NCBI RefSeq assembly: GCF_006265115.1
Contig: NZ_SMDR01000001.1
Span: 1,764,009 to 1,828,008 of the forward strand
DNA: 64,000 bases
From: Arenimonas terrae
GTDB taxonomy: Bacteria > Pseudomonadota > Gammaproteobacteria > Xanthomonadales > Xanthomonadaceae
Direction: 5' to 3'
This document shows positions 36,202 through 46,197 of this stretch, piece by piece. Made by a program: the position numbers and the translations under genes. Below the pieces are notes generated by a model. That model saw only the letters and a list, made by a program, of their open reading frames with translations, searched no databases and was not told the origin of the DNA. Position 1 is the first letter of the stretch, and each line of letters opens with the position of its first letter.

Positions 36202-37860
36202 TCAGTGGGTGATGTCGCCGTGGGCCAGGTCGCCGTCCTTGATGACCGGCGGCAGGGTGAAGGTGTGGTGCGGCGCCGGCGACGGCACGGTCCACTCCAG
36301 GCCCTTGGCGCCTTCCCACGAACGCGCCTCGGCCTTGACGCCACCACGGGCGGCCGACCAGACGATGTAGGCGAACAGCAGCTGGCTGATGCCGAAGCCG
36401 AAGCCGCCGATCGACGACCACATGTTGAAGTCGGCGAAGGCCATGTTGTAGTCCGGCACGCGGCGCTGCATGCCCGCCAGGCCCAGGAAGTGCTGCGGGA
36501 AGAACAGCAGGTTCACGAAGATCGTGGACAGCCAGAAATGCCACTTGCCCAGGGTCTCGTTGTACATGTGGCCGGTCCACTTCGGCAGCCAGTAGTACAC
36601 GCCGGCCATGATGCCGAACACGGCGCCGGTCACCAGCACGTAGTGGAAGTGCGCCACCACGAAGTAGGTGTCGTGGTACTGGAAGTCGGCCGGCACGATC
36701 GCCAGCATCAGGCCCGAGAAGCCGCCGATGGTGAACATGATCACGAAGCCGATGGCGAACAGCATCGGGGTTTCGAAGGTCATCGAGCCGCGCCACATGG
36801 TGGTGGCCCAGTTGAACACCTTCACGCCGGTCGGGATGGCGATCAGCATCGTGGCGTACATGAAGTACAGCTCGCCGCCCAGCGGCATGCCGACCGTGAA
36901 CATGTGGTGCGCCCAGACGATGAACGACAGGAAGGCGATCGAGGCGGTCGCGTACACCATGGCCTGGTAGCCGAACAGCGGCTTGCGGGCGAAGGTCGGG
37001 ATGATCTCCGAGACCACGCCGAAGGCCGGCAGGATCATGATGTAGACCTCGGGGTGGCCGAAGAACCAGAAGATGTGCTGGAACATCACCGGGTCGCCGC
37101 CGCCGGCCGCGTTGAAGAACGAGGTGTCGAAGAACTTGTCGGTCAGCAGCATCGTCACGGCACCGGCCAGGACCGGCATCACGGCGATCAGCAGGAAGGC
37201 GGTGATCAGCCAGGTCCAGACGAACACCGGCATCTTCAGCAGGTCCACGCCCGGGGCGCGCATGTTGAGGATGGTGGCGATGATGTTGATCGCGCCCATG
37301 ATCGAGCTGATGCCCATCAGGTGGATCGCGAAGATGGTGAACGCGGTGCTGTTGCCGCCCTGCAGCGACAGCGGCGGGTAGAGCGTCCAGCCGCCGGCCG
37401 GGCCGCCGCCGCCGATGCCGAACACCACCTGCAGGATCAGCGGCATAAGCAGCAGGGTGAAGGCGAACGGCATGATCCAGAAGGACCAGTTGTTCATGCG
37501 CGGCAGCGCCATGTCCGGCGCGCCGATCATCAGCGGCACCATCCAGTTGGCCAGGCCGACGAAGGCCGGCATCACGGCGCCGAAGATCATCACCAGCGCG
37601 TGCATGGTGGTCATCTGGTTGAAGAACTCGGGCTCGACCAGCTGCAGGCCGGGCTGGAAGAGTTCCGCGCGGATCACCAGCGCCATCGAGCCGCCGATGA
37701 AGAACATCACCAGCGCGAACACCAGGTACAGGGTACCGATGTCCTTGTGGTTGGTGGAGTAGAACCAGCGCTGGAAGAAGCTCTGCTTGTGCTCGCCGTG
37801 GTGGTCGTCGTGCGCGGCGGTGGTGCCGTGCGCGTCGTGGGCCGTGTAGTTGGTTGCCAT
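36202..37860 (-). CDS. ctaD: cytochrome c oxidase subunit I
   Basis: Catalytic core of the aa3 oxidase with heme a and the heme a3-CuB centre. 552 aa, twelve helices. The CuB/heme region is complete: [20 protein letters not shown] (with the H-P-E-V-Y crosslink motif), [11 protein letters not shown], and [20 protein letters not shown]. The K-channel and D-channel regions look intact. The N-terminus has a short histidine-rich extension ([18 protein letters not shown]) before [19 protein letters not shown]. It follows ctaC by 23 bp. Confidence 0.98.
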   Translation of the reverse strand: MATNYTAHDAHGTTAAHDDHHGEHKQSFFQRWFYSTNHKDIGTLYLVFALVMFFIGGSMALVIRAELFQPGLQLVEPEFFNQMTTMHALVMIFGAVMPAFVGLANWMVPLMIGAPDMALPRMNNWSFWIMPFAFTLLLMPLILQVVFGIGGGGPAGGWTLYPPLSLQGGNSTAFTIFAIHLMGISSIMGAINIIATILNMRAPGVDLLKMPVFVWTWLITAFLLIAVMPVLAGAVTMLLTDKFFDTSFFNAAGGGDPVMFQHIFWFFGHPEVYIMILPAFGVVSEIIPTFARKPLFGYQAMVYATASIAFLSFIVWAHHMFTVGMPLGGELYFMYATMLIAIPTGVKVFNWATTMWRGSMTFETPMLFAIGFVIMFTIGGFSGLMLAIVPADFQYHDTYFVVAHFHYVLVTGAVFGIMAGVYYWLPKWTGHMYNETLGKWHFWLSTIFVNLLFFPQHFLGLAGMQRRVPDYNMAFADFNMWSSIGGFGFGISQLLFAYIVWSAARGGVKAEARSWEGAKGLEWTVPSPAPHHTFTLPPVIKDGDLAHGDITH

Positions 37861-37883
37861 GGGATCAGCTCCGGAATTCTTGA

Positions 37884-38771
37884 TCAGCCCTCGCCGCCCG
37901 CGTCAGCGGGGGCGGTGGCGGCGATACGGGCGGCTTCGGCTTCATCGCCGGCCTTCTGGGCGGCCAGCCAGGCCTGGTATTCGGCCTTGGGCACGGCCTT
38001 CACGACGATCGGCATGAAGCCGTGGTCCTTGCCGCACAGCTCGGCGCAGACGCCGCGGTAAGTGCCCGGGGTGGCGATCTCGGTCCAGGCCTCGTTGATG
38101 ATTCCGGGGATGGCGTCCTGCTTCCAGCCGAGCGCCGGCACCCACCAGGCGTGGATCACGTCGTCGGCGGTGACGACGAAGCGGATCTTGGTCTCGGTCG
38201 GCAGCACCAGCACGCGGTCGACGTCGCGCAGGTAGTGCGGCGCCTTCTCTTCGGTCGGGGTCTCGCCGCTCTGGCGGATGCGGTCGGACTCGCGGTCGAG
38301 GCGGGAGAGGAAGTTCACGTCCTCGCCGACGATCTCGTAGCGCCACATCCACTGGTAGCCGGTGACCTTGACGGTCATCTCGTGGCCCTTGGCGGTGTAC
38401 TGCTCCATCACCTTGGAGGTGGCGGGCACGGCCATGATCACCAGGATCAGCACCGGCACCACGGTCCAGATGATCTCGAGCTTGGTGCTGTGCGTGAAGT
38501 CCACGTCCGGCTTGGCGCCCTTGGACTTGCGGAACTTGAACATCGCGTAGCCCATCGCGCCGAACACGACGATGCCGATGATCACGCAGATGTAGAGCAT
38601 CAGCATGTGCATCTCGTAGGCGTTCTGCGCCGTGCGGGTCACGCCCTCGGGCATGTTCAGCTGCCAGCGCACCGGCTCGCTGTCGGCCGCCAGGGCCATC
38701 GAACTGGCCAGGACGGCACCGAGGCCGGTGGCGATCCTGGCGACAATGGCGCTTGCTTTCATCGCATTCAT
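37884..38771 (-). CDS. ctaC: cytochrome c oxidase subunit II
   Basis: Binds cytochrome c and carries CuA. 295 aa with an N-terminal signal/helix (MALAADSEP), two helices ([20 protein letters not shown] and [19 protein letters not shown]) and a periplasmic cupredoxin domain. The CuA ligands lie in [13 protein letters not shown] and [20 protein letters not shown] (C-x3-C, H, M). The C-terminal tail ([17 protein letters not shown]) is an alanine-rich extension. It is the first gene of the cox block; start MNAMKAS at 38771, with an ATG at codon 4 as alternative. Confidence 0.97.
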   Translation of the reverse strand: MNAMKASAIVARIATGLGAVLASSMALAADSEPVRWQLNMPEGVTRTAQNAYEMHMLMLYICVIIGIVVFGAMGYAMFKFRKSKGAKPDVDFTHSTKLEIIWTVVPVLILVIMAVPATSKVMEQYTAKGHEMTVKVTGYQWMWRYEIVGEDVNFLSRLDRESDRIRQSGETPTEEKAPHYLRDVDRVLVLPTETKIRFVVTADDVIHAWWVPALGWKQDAIPGIINEAWTEIATPGTYRGVCAELCGKDHGFMPIVVKAVPKAEYQAWLAAQKAGDEAEAARIAATAPADAGGEG

Positions 38772-39136
38772 CCGAACTTACCCCAACGTGTGGTCTTGGT
38801 TCCGGCCCCGGCCCGGGGCCGACACCAGCAGATCTTTCAACCGGCGGCAGGCCGGGAACAGGCGGTGTACCGAGCGGCGCCCATGGCGCGCCTGGGCCGG
38901 AGCTCCAGACGGGCCCCGGCGCCTGGCGGCACCGTTGCGGCGAGCTCGGTCACGCGGACGCTCCGCGACCAGCTTCGGGAAAACTGGCGAATTTTACCGG
39001 GCCGCGCTCAGGCCGGGCAAGCCAAATCGGTCCCGGCCCGGCCAGCGACGTGAAGGCCGCGGGGTTCCGCGCCCCGGTCCGGGGCACTAGAATCCGCGTT
39101 CTCGCGCACGCCCGCGCCGTCTGTCCCTGGACCCCC
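38772..39136. other. intergenic region between divergent ctaC and putA
   Basis: A 365-bp divergent gap with no convincing gene. It includes the hairpin at 38803-38821 close to ctaC, and GC-rich DNA with no clear -10 or -35 box. The promoters for the cox operon and putA should lie here. Confidence 0.45.
38803..38821. promoter_or_regulatory. strong palindrome upstream of ctaC
   Basis: CGGCCCCG-GCC-CGGGGCCG, 8-bp perfect arms, 31 bp upstream of the ctaC start. It could lie in the 5' leader or be an operator. Confidence 0.4.
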
Positions 39137-42100
39137 GTGACCCCGATCCTGAGTCCCGAACTCCCCGGTGCGCTGCCGCCCCTGCGCGCCCGGATCACTG
39201 CCGCCTTCCACCGCGACGAGGCCGAGCACCTGGCCGAGCTGCTGGACCAGGCCCGCCTGCCCGAGGCCGAACAGGCCCGGGTCCAGGCCGCGGCCGTGGC
39301 CCTGGTGCAGCGCACCCGGGTGCGCGCGGCCGATCCGGGCATGGTCGAGGCCTTCATGCGCCAATACGACCTCTCCAGCGAGGAAGGCGTGCTGCTGATG
39401 TGCGTGGCCGAGGCCCTGCTGCGCATCCCCGACCGCGGCACCGCCGACAAGCTGATCCGCGACAAGCTCGGCGACGCCGACTGGGACCGGCACATGGGCC
39501 AGTCCAGCTCGGTGCTGGTGAACGCCTCGACCTGGGGCCTGATGCTGACCGGCCGCATGGTCAACCTGGCCGACGAGACCCGCCGCAACGCCATCGGCGC
39601 CTTCCGCCGCCTGGTCGGCCGGGCCGGCGAGCCGGCCATCCGCCTGGCCGTGCGCCAGGCCATGCGGATCATGGGCCATCAGTTCGTGATGGGCCGCACG
39701 ATTGCTGAGGCACTGGAGCGCAGCCGCAAGGGCGAGCAGGCCAAGTACCTGTATTCGTTCGACATGTTGGGCGAGGCCGCGTTCACCCAGGCCGATGCCG
39801 ACCGCTATTTCGCCGCCTACCGCGACGCCATCGGCGCGATCGGCGCCGGCGGCCCCTACCCGGACGTGTTCGCCGCGCCCTCGATCTCGGTGAAGCTTTC
39901 GGCCCTGCACCCGCGCTACGAGCTGGCCAAGCGCGAACGCGTGTACCGGGAGCTGACGCCGCGCGTGCTGGAGCTGGCCAAGCTGGCCAAGGCCCGAGGC
40001 ATCGGCTTCACCATCGACGCCGAGGAATCCGAGCGCCTGGAGCTGAGCCTGGACGTGATCGCCGGCGCCTTCACCGACCCGTCCCTGGACGGCTGGGAGG
40101 GCTACGGCCTGGCCGTGCAGGCCTACCAGAAGCGCGCGCCCTTCGTGATCGACTACCTGGCCGACCTGGCCCGCAAGACCGGCCGGCGCATGCCGATGCG
40201 CCTGGTGAAGGGCGCGTACTGGGACAGCGAGGTGAAGAAGGCGCAGGCCGAAGGCTACGCCGGGTATCCGGTGTTCACGCGCAAGGCCAACACCGACGTG
40301 AGCTACCTCGCCTGCGCGCGCCGCATGCTGGCGGCCCCGGATGCGATCTATCCGATGTTCGCGACGCACAATGCGCAGACGATCGCGGCGATCCACCACT
40401 ACGCCCAGGGCAAGCGCTTCGAGTACCAGAAGCTGCACGGCATGGGCGACGACCTGTATGCCGAAGTGATCCCGGCCGACCGGCTCAACGTGCCCTGCCG
40501 CGTGTACGCGCCGGTCGGCTCGCACGAGGACCTGCTGCCCTACCTGGTGCGCCGCCTGCTCGAGAACGGCGCCAACTCCAGCTTCGTCAACCGCATCGCC
40601 GACGAATCGGTGCCGCCGGCCGAACTGGTCGCCGACCCGGTGGCCGTCGTCTCCGCCTACGCCTCCAAGCCGCATCCCCGCATCCCCCAACCGCGCGACC
40701 TGTACCGGTCCCACGGCGAAGACAGGAACAATTCCATGGGCGCCAATCTCGCCAACGACGACACCCTGGCCACGCTGGCCAGCCAGATCAATGCCGCGCT
40801 CAAGCCCTGGACGGCGACACCGCTGGTTCCGGGCGCGAAGGTTTCCGGGGCGGCCAATGCCGTCACCAACCCGGCCGACCGTCGCGAGACGCTCGGCGAG
40901 TGGACCGGCGCCGACAGCGCCACGGTCGAGATCGCGCTCAAGAATGCCGTCGCCGCCCAGGACGGCTGGGACCGGCTGCCGGCCGCCAGCCGCGCCAGGA
41001 TCCTAGAGCACGCCGCCGACCTGCTCGAAGCACGCATGCCGGAATACATGGCGCTGTGCGTGAAGGAAGCCGGCAAGTCGCTGTCGGCCTCGGTGGCCGA
41101 GGTGCGCGAAGCGGTGGACTTCCTGCGCTACTACGCGCTGCAGGCCCGCAAGCTGTTCGGCGCGCCGGAAAAGCTGCCGGGCCCGACCGGTGAATCCAAC
41201 GAGCTGTGGCTGCACGGCCGCGGCGTGTTCGTCTGCATCTCGCCGTGGAATTTCCCGCTGGCGATCTACCTCGGCCAAGTGGCCGCGGCGCTGGCGGCCG
41301 GCAATTCGGTGATCGCCAAGCCGGCCGAGCAGACCACGCTGATCGCGTTCGCCGCGACCAAGCTGCTGCATGAAGCGGGCGTGCCGGCCGACGTGCTGCA
41401 GTTCCTGCCGGGCGACGGCGCCACGGTGGGCGCGGCGCTGACGAAGGACCCGCGTGTCGCCGGCGTCTGCTTCACCGGTTCGACCGAAACCGCCTGGGCC
41501 ATCAACCGCTCGCTGGCGGCGCGCAACGCCTCGATCGCCGCGCTGATCGCCGAGACCGGCGGCCAGAACGCGCTGATCGCCGACTCCTCGGCCCTGCCCG
41601 AGCAGCTGGTCAAGGACGCGATGGCGTCCGCGTTCGATTCCGCCGGCCAGCGCTGCTCGGCGGCGCGCGTGCTGTTCGTGCAGTCCGACATCGCCGACAA
41701 GGTGGTGCACATGCTCGCCGGCGCGATGGACGAGCTGGTGGTCGGCGACCCGGCCCTGATCTCGACCGACGTCGGCCCGGTGATCGACGAGGACGCCCGC
41801 AAGATCCTCGCCGACCACGCCGCGCGTATGGACAAGGAAGCCAAGCTCATCAAGGAAGTGAAGCTGCCGCCGGCGGCCGCGCACGGCAGCTTCTTCGCCC
41901 CGCGCGCCTATGAACTGACGTCGCTTTCGCAGCTCACACGCGAGGTCTTCGGCCCGGTGCTGCACGTGATCCGCTACGAAGCCGACAAGCTCGACGAGGT
42001 GCTGGCCGCGATCAACGCCACCGGCTACGGCCTGACGCTGGGCATCCACTCGCGCATCGACTCGACCGTCGAGAAGATCGCCAAGACGGTGAAGGTGGGC

Positions 42101-42292
42101 AACTGCTACGTCAACCGCAACCAGATCGGCGCGGTGGTCGGCGTGCAGCCCTTCGGCGGCGAAGGCCTGTCCGGCACCGGCCCCAAGGCCGGCGGCCCGC
42201 ACTACCTGCTGCGCTTCGCCTCCGAGCGCACGCTGACCATCAACACCACGGCCGCCGGCGGCAACGCCTCGCTGCTGACGCTGGATGACTGA
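39137..42292 (+). CDS. putA: bifunctional proline dehydrogenase / P5C dehydrogenase
   Basis: Oxidises proline to glutamate in two steps by substrate channelling. 1051 aa: an alpha-helical N-terminal region (residues 1-120), the FAD-binding PRODH barrel (about 120-500; DAEESERLELSLDVIAGAF, MRLVKGAYWDSEVKKAQ, RRLLENGANSSFVNRIAD), then the NAD-dependent ALDH domain (about 530-1040; CISPWNFPLAIYLGQVAAAL, FTGSTETAWAINRSL, IAETGGQNALI and the catalytic cysteine in FDSAGQRCSAARVLF). There is no N-terminal ribbon-helix-helix domain, so it is not a self-repressing trifunctional PutA. The GTG at 39137 is chosen because family sequence begins there; the frame is open 128 codons further upstream without family features. 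Confidence 0.96.
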   Translation: MTPILSPELPGALPPLRARITAAFHRDEAEHLAELLDQARLPEAEQARVQAAAVALVQRTRVRAADPGMVEAFMRQYDLSSEEGVLLMCVAEALLRIPDRGTADKLIRDKLGDADWDRHMGQSSSVLVNASTWGLMLTGRMVNLADETRRNAIGAFRRLVGRAGEPAIRLAVRQAMRIMGHQFVMGRTIAEALERSRKGEQAKYLYSFDMLGEAAFTQADADRYFAAYRDAIGAIGAGGPYPDVFAAPSISVKLSALHPRYELAKRERVYRELTPRVLELAKLAKARGIGFTIDAEESERLELSLDVIAGAFTDPSLDGWEGYGLAVQAYQKRAPFVIDYLADLARKTGRRMPMRLVKGAYWDSEVKKAQAEGYAGYPVFTRKANTDVSYLACARRMLAAPDAIYPMFATHNAQTIAAIHHYAQGKRFEYQKLHGMGDDLYAEVIPADRLNVPCRVYAPVGSHEDLLPYLVRRLLENGANSSFVNRIADESVPPAELVADPVAVVSAYASKPHPRIPQPRDLYRSHGEDRNNSMGANLANDDTLATLASQINAALKPWTATPLVPGAKVSGAANAVTNPADRRETLGEWTGADSATVEIALKNAVAAQDGWDRLPAASRARILEHAADLLEARMPEYMALCVKEAGKSLSASVAEVREAVDFLRYYALQARKLFGAPEKLPGPTGESNELWLHGRGVFVCISPWNFPLAIYLGQVAAALAAGNSVIAKPAEQTTLIAFAATKLLHEAGVPADVLQFLPGDGATVGAALTKDPRVAGVCFTGSTETAWAINRSLAARNASIAALIAETGGQNALIADSSALPEQLVKDAMASAFDSAGQRCSAARVLFVQSDIADKVVHMLAGAMDELVVGDPALISTDVGPVIDEDARKILADHAARMDKEAKLIKEVKLPPAAAHGSFFAPRAYELTSLSQLTREVFGPVLHVIRYEADKLDEVLAAINATGYGLTLGIHSRIDSTVEKIAKTVKVGNCYVNRNQIGAVVGVQPFGGEGLSGTGPKAGGPHYLLRFASERTLTINTTAAGGNASLLTLDD

Positions 42293-42983
42293 TTCCCCTG
42301 CCGCCGCACGCGGCTGGCCAGCCGCGTTCGCGCGGCTGGCGGCGCATGACGGCTTCCGCGGCCTGAGCCTGGGCCTGATCGTGCTCAATGCGCTGTGCAT
42401 GGGCGCCGAGGCGGCGCCCAGCCTGGCCGATCCCTGGGGCGACTGGCTGTTCGGCGTGTTCGCCGTGTCGCAGACCTGGTTCGTGTTCGAGATCGCGGTG
42501 CGGCTGCTGGCGCACTGGCCGCGACTGCGCGGTTTCTTCAGCGACGGCTGGAATACGTTCGATTTCGTCATCGTGCTGCTGTCGCTGCTTCCAGCGGTGG
42601 GCGGCGTTGCGCTGGTCGCACGCGTGTTGCGGGTGGCGCGCCTGCTGCGGCTGGTGTCGGGCCTGGGCCTGCTGCGCGGCTTCGTGCGCGGCGGCCTGGG
42701 CCGCGGCGCACACCTGGCGGCGGGCGCGGTGATCTATGCGCTGGCCGCCTACTGCTTCGCGCTTGTCGGCTTCCATGCCTTCGGTGCGGCGCTGCCCGAA
42801 GCCTGGGGCCATCTGGCGGCCGCGTTGGCGACGGTACTGGCGCTGCTGGTGTTCCAGGGCGCTGGCGCGCTGATCGACCTCGGCACCGGCGGCACGGGTT
42901 TCCTCGCGGCACTGTGGCTGCTGCATGCCGGCCTGTGCTGGCGCCTGCTGCGCGGAGTTCTGCGTCCGGAGCCGCGGGCATGA
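42285..42983 (+). CDS. ion-transporter-like (voltage-gated channel fold) protein
   Basis: A 232-residue membrane protein with the six-helix layout of single-domain voltage-gated cation channels. S1-S3 are GLSLGLIVLNALCMG, WFVFEIAVRLLAHW and WNTFDFVIVLLSLLP. S4 has regularly spaced arginines (ARVLRVARLLRLVSGLGLL). S5 is AVIYALAAYCFALVGFHAFG. The pore helix/filter (WGHLAAALATVLALLVFQGA) differs from the bacterial sodium-channel filter TLExW, which appears as VFQGA, so conductance is doubtful. It overlaps putA by 8 bp and the next gene by 4 bp. Confidence 0.75.
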   Translation: MTDSPAAARGWPAAFARLAAHDGFRGLSLGLIVLNALCMGAEAAPSLADPWGDWLFGVFAVSQTWFVFEIAVRLLAHWPRLRGFFSDGWNTFDFVIVLLSLLPAVGGVALVARVLRVARLLRLVSGLGLLRGFVRGGLGRGAHLAAGAVIYALAAYCFALVGFHAFGAALPEAWGHLAAALATVLALLVFQGAGALIDLGTGGTGFLAALWLLHAGLCWRLLRGVLRPEPRA

Positions 42984-43429
42984 GCCTGTGGTCCAAGGGC
43001 CTGTTCGTGCTCGCGGCTGGCCTGCTGGTAGTGAGCCTGGGCCTGGCGGTGGAGCGCATGATGTTCCTGTCGCGCGCGGAGACGACGATCGGCCACGTGG
43101 TGGACGTGAGTGCGCAGAACTCCCGCTGCGGCAGCCGCCGGATGCGCCGTGCGTGCACGCGGTTCAAGGCCGTAGTCGAGTTCCGCATCAACGGTGGCGC
43201 ACCGCGCCGCATGACCGTTTCCGCCGGGCGCACCCGCGGGCACAACCGGCCGGTGACGGCCGCGCGCCATCCGCCGGGCTCGGCGGTGCGCCTGGTGTAC
43301 GACCCGCGCAATACCCAACGCATCTACCGCGATTCTCCGGGCGATGTGTTCGGCGGCCCGCTGCTCAGCCTGTTCCTGAGTCTGGGCGCCGGCGCCGGCG
43401 GCTTGAAGCAGCGCAGCAAGGAAGCCTGA
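42980..43429 (+). CDS. DUF3592-like membrane protein
   Basis: A 149-residue protein: a first helix (GLFVLAAGLLVVSLGLAVE), an extracytoplasmic part with a small beta-domain (TIGHVVDVSAQ, KAVVEFRINGGAPRRMTVSA, GSAVRLVYDPRN) and a second hydrophobic stretch near the C-terminus (GPLLSLFLSLGAGAGG). The strand pattern with VRLVYDPRNP-like ending is typical of DUF3592. Function unknown. It overlaps the channel-like gene by 4 bp, so putA, channel and this gene may be cotranscribed. Confidence 0.8.
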   Translation: MSLWSKGLFVLAAGLLVVSLGLAVERMMFLSRAETTIGHVVDVSAQNSRCGSRRMRRACTRFKAVVEFRINGGAPRRMTVSAGRTRGHNRPVTAARHPPGSAVRLVYDPRNTQRIYRDSPGDVFGGPLLSLFLSLGAGAGGLKQRSKEA

Positions 43430-43502
43430 GCTCCGACGCCGGACGATCACCAGGTTTCGGACGAGTCCCGCGATCCCGGCGACCCTCCGTTTCCGGCGCG
43501 GC

Positions 43503-44408
43503 TCAGTCCGGATCGCGGGTGGATTCCTTCAGCATGATCCAGCGGCCACCTTCGCGGACCATTTCGGCGGTGCCCACGCGCGGGCTGCCGGCTTCGACGG
43601 CGGTGAACTCGACCCAGGCGCGGTCGCCGTCCTGGCGGCCGCCGGTGATCTTCACCTTGCTCGGCGACATCGCCTGCGCCAGCGCCATCTGGGCGGCGAA
43701 GTCGGGGTCCTTGCGCGCGTCGCGCATCATCGCGGCGCGATCGGCCGGCATCAGCGCCAGCATCGCGTCGAAGTCGCCGGCGTGCAGGGCCTTGTTCATC
43801 GCCAGGTAGGCGGCGCCGGGCTCGCCGCCGCCGGGCGGCAGCGGCGTGCCGGGCGGCGGCGGCGCGTCCTTCGGATCGCCGAGCAGTGCCAGGTCGAAGC
43901 TCACGCGGCAGTCGAGTTCCTGGCCGTCCTCGGGCGTGAAGCGGTATTCGCCCGACACGCGGCCCTTCGCGCCGGCCGCGGCCTTGTACTGGCCGACTTC
44001 GTTGGACGAATAGCTGATGTTGGTGCCCGGCGATATCCACAGGTACTGCTGGCCGACCACGCCGTCCTCGACCGTAAGCTCCAGCCGCGCCGATTCGTCC
44101 TGTGCCCAGGACTGGTCGCGCAGCGCATCCTCGCGATCGGTGGCGCGGGCCAGGGCGCCGGCATCGACAGCGAAGGTGACGAAGGCGAGCATCAGCGGCG
44201 GGCCGGACGGAACCTCTGGCGCGTCGTCCTCGTAACCCTCGTCGTCATCGTCCTCCGGGTCTTCGGGCACGGCCCAGGCGGCGCCGTCGACCAGCGCGAC
44301 CTTGCGGCCCTCGTATTCGCAGTGGCCCTCGACCCGGGCGGAGGCCAGGGTGGGCAGCAGCCCCAGGCCGAGCGCGGCCAGGGCCAGCGGAAGCGTGGCG
44401 GTACGCAT
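43503..44408 (-). CDS. secreted protein of unknown function
   Basis: A 301-residue exported protein: signal peptide about residues 1-21 (LGLGLLPTLASA). A very acidic stretch (EDPEDDDDEGYEDDAPE) follows, then beta-rich sequence, a proline-rich linker (DAPPPPGTPLPPGGGEPG) and a C-terminal helical/beta part (AMNKALHAGDFDAMLALMPADR, RAWVEFTAVEAG, EMVREGGRWIMLKES) that resembles NTF2-like DUF4878-type domains. I do not recognise the whole. ATG at 44406-44408; the frame opens 11 codons earlier. Confidence 0.8.
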   Translation of the reverse strand: MRTATLPLALAALGLGLLPTLASARVEGHCEYEGRKVALVDGAAWAVPEDPEDDDDEGYEDDAPEVPSGPPLMLAFVTFAVDAGALARATDREDALRDQSWAQDESARLELTVEDGVVGQQYLWISPGTNISYSSNEVGQYKAAAGAKGRVSGEYRFTPEDGQELDCRVSFDLALLGDPKDAPPPPGTPLPPGGGEPGAAYLAMNKALHAGDFDAMLALMPADRAAMMRDARKDPDFAAQMALAQAMSPSKVKITGGRQDGDRAWVEFTAVEAGSPRVGTAEMVREGGRWIMLKESTRDPD

Positions 44409-44475
44409 GGCGTGATCTCCGTCGGGGAACATCCGGAACAACGTGCTGCGAAGCCCGCATCGGCAACCCTCGAAG

Positions 44476-44540
44476 AACGGGGTCAGGTTCAGTTTCCTCC
44501 CCCCCTCCGGTCCCTCCGGGAAAGTGAACCTGACCCCGTT
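44476..44540. repeat. REP-like palindrome, copy 2
   Basis: Arms 44476-44497 and 44519-44540 are 22-bp inverted repeats with one mismatch, starting AACGGGGTCAGGTTCA. The loop is pyrimidine-rich. T5 follows the second arm, so it may also act as a terminator. It shares its arms with 26727-26786. Confidence 0.85.
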
Positions 44541-44589
44541 TTTCCGGCGGGATGTGGCAGGCTAGGCGCCCGCCCCGCCCCGAGACGCC

Positions 44590-46197
44590 ATGTATCTCGA
44601 GCACTACGGCCTGAACGAGCCGCCGTTCTCGATCACCCCGGACCCGCGCTTCGTGTATCTCAGCGAACGCCACCGGGACGCGCTCGCACACCTGCTGTTC
44701 GGCATCGGCCAGGGCGGCGGCGGCGGTTTCGTGCAGCTCACCGGCGAAGTGGGCACCGGCAAGACCACGCTCTGCCGCCTGCTGCTCGAACAGCTGCCCG
44801 AGAACACCCGCGTCGCCCTGGTGCTGAACCCGCGCCTGAGCCCCGAGGAACTGCTTGAAACGATCTGCGAAGAGCTGCGGATCGACATCGAGGGCAAACG
44901 CGGCAGTCTCAAGTCCCTGGTCGACGCGCTCAACCACTTCCTGCTCGATGCCTACGCCCAGGGCCTGCGCGTGGTGCTGATCATCGACGAGGCGCAGAAC
45001 CTGAGCGTGGCCGCGCTGGAGCAGGTGCGCCTGCTGACCAACCTGGAAACGCCGACCCAGAAGCTGCTGCAGATCCTGCTGCTGGGCCAGCCGGAGCTGC
45101 GCGACATGCTCGCGCGCGAGGACCTGCGCCAGCTGGCCCAGCGCATCACCGCGCGATTCCACCTCACGCCGCTCGACGCCGAGGAAACCGAGGCCTACCT
45201 GCGCCACCGGTTCGCGGTGGCGGGCGGCCAGCGTTTCCCGTTCACCAAGCTGGCGGTGAAGCGCATCCACGCGCATTCGGGCGGCGTGCCGCGGCTGGTG
45301 AACATCATCGCCGAGCGCTCGTTGCTGGCCGGCTACGCGCACGACGAGGCGCAGATCGGCGAACGCTGGGTCGACCGCGCCGCGCGCGAGGCGCTGGCGC
45401 CGCGGCTGTCGCGGCTGCCCCGGCCGACGATGGCGAAGGGCGTGGGCGCGGTGCTGGCGATCGGGCTCTCGGCCTTCCTGTTCTGGCCGCGCACGCCGCC
45501 GCCGGAACCGGTGCCCGTGCCGGTGAAGGAAACCGCCGCGGTTCCGGTCACGCTGCCCGTGCCCTACCTGCCCGGCGACGCGCTGGACCAGCGCGCGCGC
45601 CTGGCCGGCGAATCGCCGCTGCCGGCCTGGGGCCAGCTGCTGGGCCTGTGGACAGTGCGCGCGCAGGAGGCCACACCCGCCAGCGCCGCCGCCTGCCCGC
45701 CGGCGCTGGCGCCGGGCCTGTACTGCCTGCGCGGACGCGCCAGCCTCGACAAACTTTCGGCCCTCGGCCGCCCGGTGCTGCTGCGCCTGCAGACCGTCGA
45801 GGGCGAGGCCTGGGCCGTGCTGCTCGGCGCCGATGCGCTGCGCGTGCGCCTGTGGCTGGGCGGCGGCCGTTTCGACACCGACCGGCTGGCGCTGGAGCGC
45901 TACTGGCGCGGCGACTACACCACGATCTGGCGCGGCCCGCAGTTCCTGCTGCCGGCGCCCGCGCCCGGCGACAGCGGCCCCGCCGTGGACTGGATCCACG
46001 ACCGCCTGCGCGACCGCGCCGGCCTGGACACGCCCGAGGCCGGCCCCGCCGTGCTCGACGCCACCAGCCTGGCGGCCGTGCGCCGGCTGCAGACCGCGCA
46101 CGGCCTGGTCGCCGACGGCGTGGTCGGACCCGAAACCCTGCTGGCGCTGTCGGCGCGCGACAGCGAAGGCCCGCAGCTGCGCCGGGGGCTGGACTGA
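44590..46197 (+). CDS. GspA/ExeA-type AAA ATPase with peptidoglycan-binding domain
   Basis: A 535-residue inner-membrane ATPase. The ExeA start YGLNEPPFSITPDPRFVYLS leads to Walker A GEVGTGKTTLCR (about residue 53) and Walker B VVLIIDEAQNLS, with TARFHLTPLDAEETEAYLRH and SGGVPRLVNIIAERSLLAGY as AAA C-terminal parts. One helix (AVLAIGLSAFLFWP, about residue 285) separates a periplasmic part that ends with a PG_binding_1 domain (AAVRRLQTAHGLVADGVVGP). With GspB it is thought to open the cell wall for assembly of the type II secretin. It shares one base with the next gene. Confidence 0.92.
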   Translation: MYLEHYGLNEPPFSITPDPRFVYLSERHRDALAHLLFGIGQGGGGGFVQLTGEVGTGKTTLCRLLLEQLPENTRVALVLNPRLSPEELLETICEELRIDIEGKRGSLKSLVDALNHFLLDAYAQGLRVVLIIDEAQNLSVAALEQVRLLTNLETPTQKLLQILLLGQPELRDMLAREDLRQLAQRITARFHLTPLDAEETEAYLRHRFAVAGGQRFPFTKLAVKRIHAHSGGVPRLVNIIAERSLLAGYAHDEAQIGERWVDRAAREALAPRLSRLPRPTMAKGVGAVLAIGLSAFLFWPRTPPPEPVPVPVKETAAVPVTLPVPYLPGDALDQRARLAGESPLPAWGQLLGLWTVRAQEATPASAAACPPALAPGLYCLRGRASLDKLSALGRPVLLRLQTVEGEAWAVLLGADALRVRLWLGGGRFDTDRLALERYWRGDYTTIWRGPQFLLPAPAPGDSGPAVDWIHDRLRDRAGLDTPEAGPAVLDATSLAAVRRLQTAHGLVADGVVGPETLLALSARDSEGPQLRRGLD

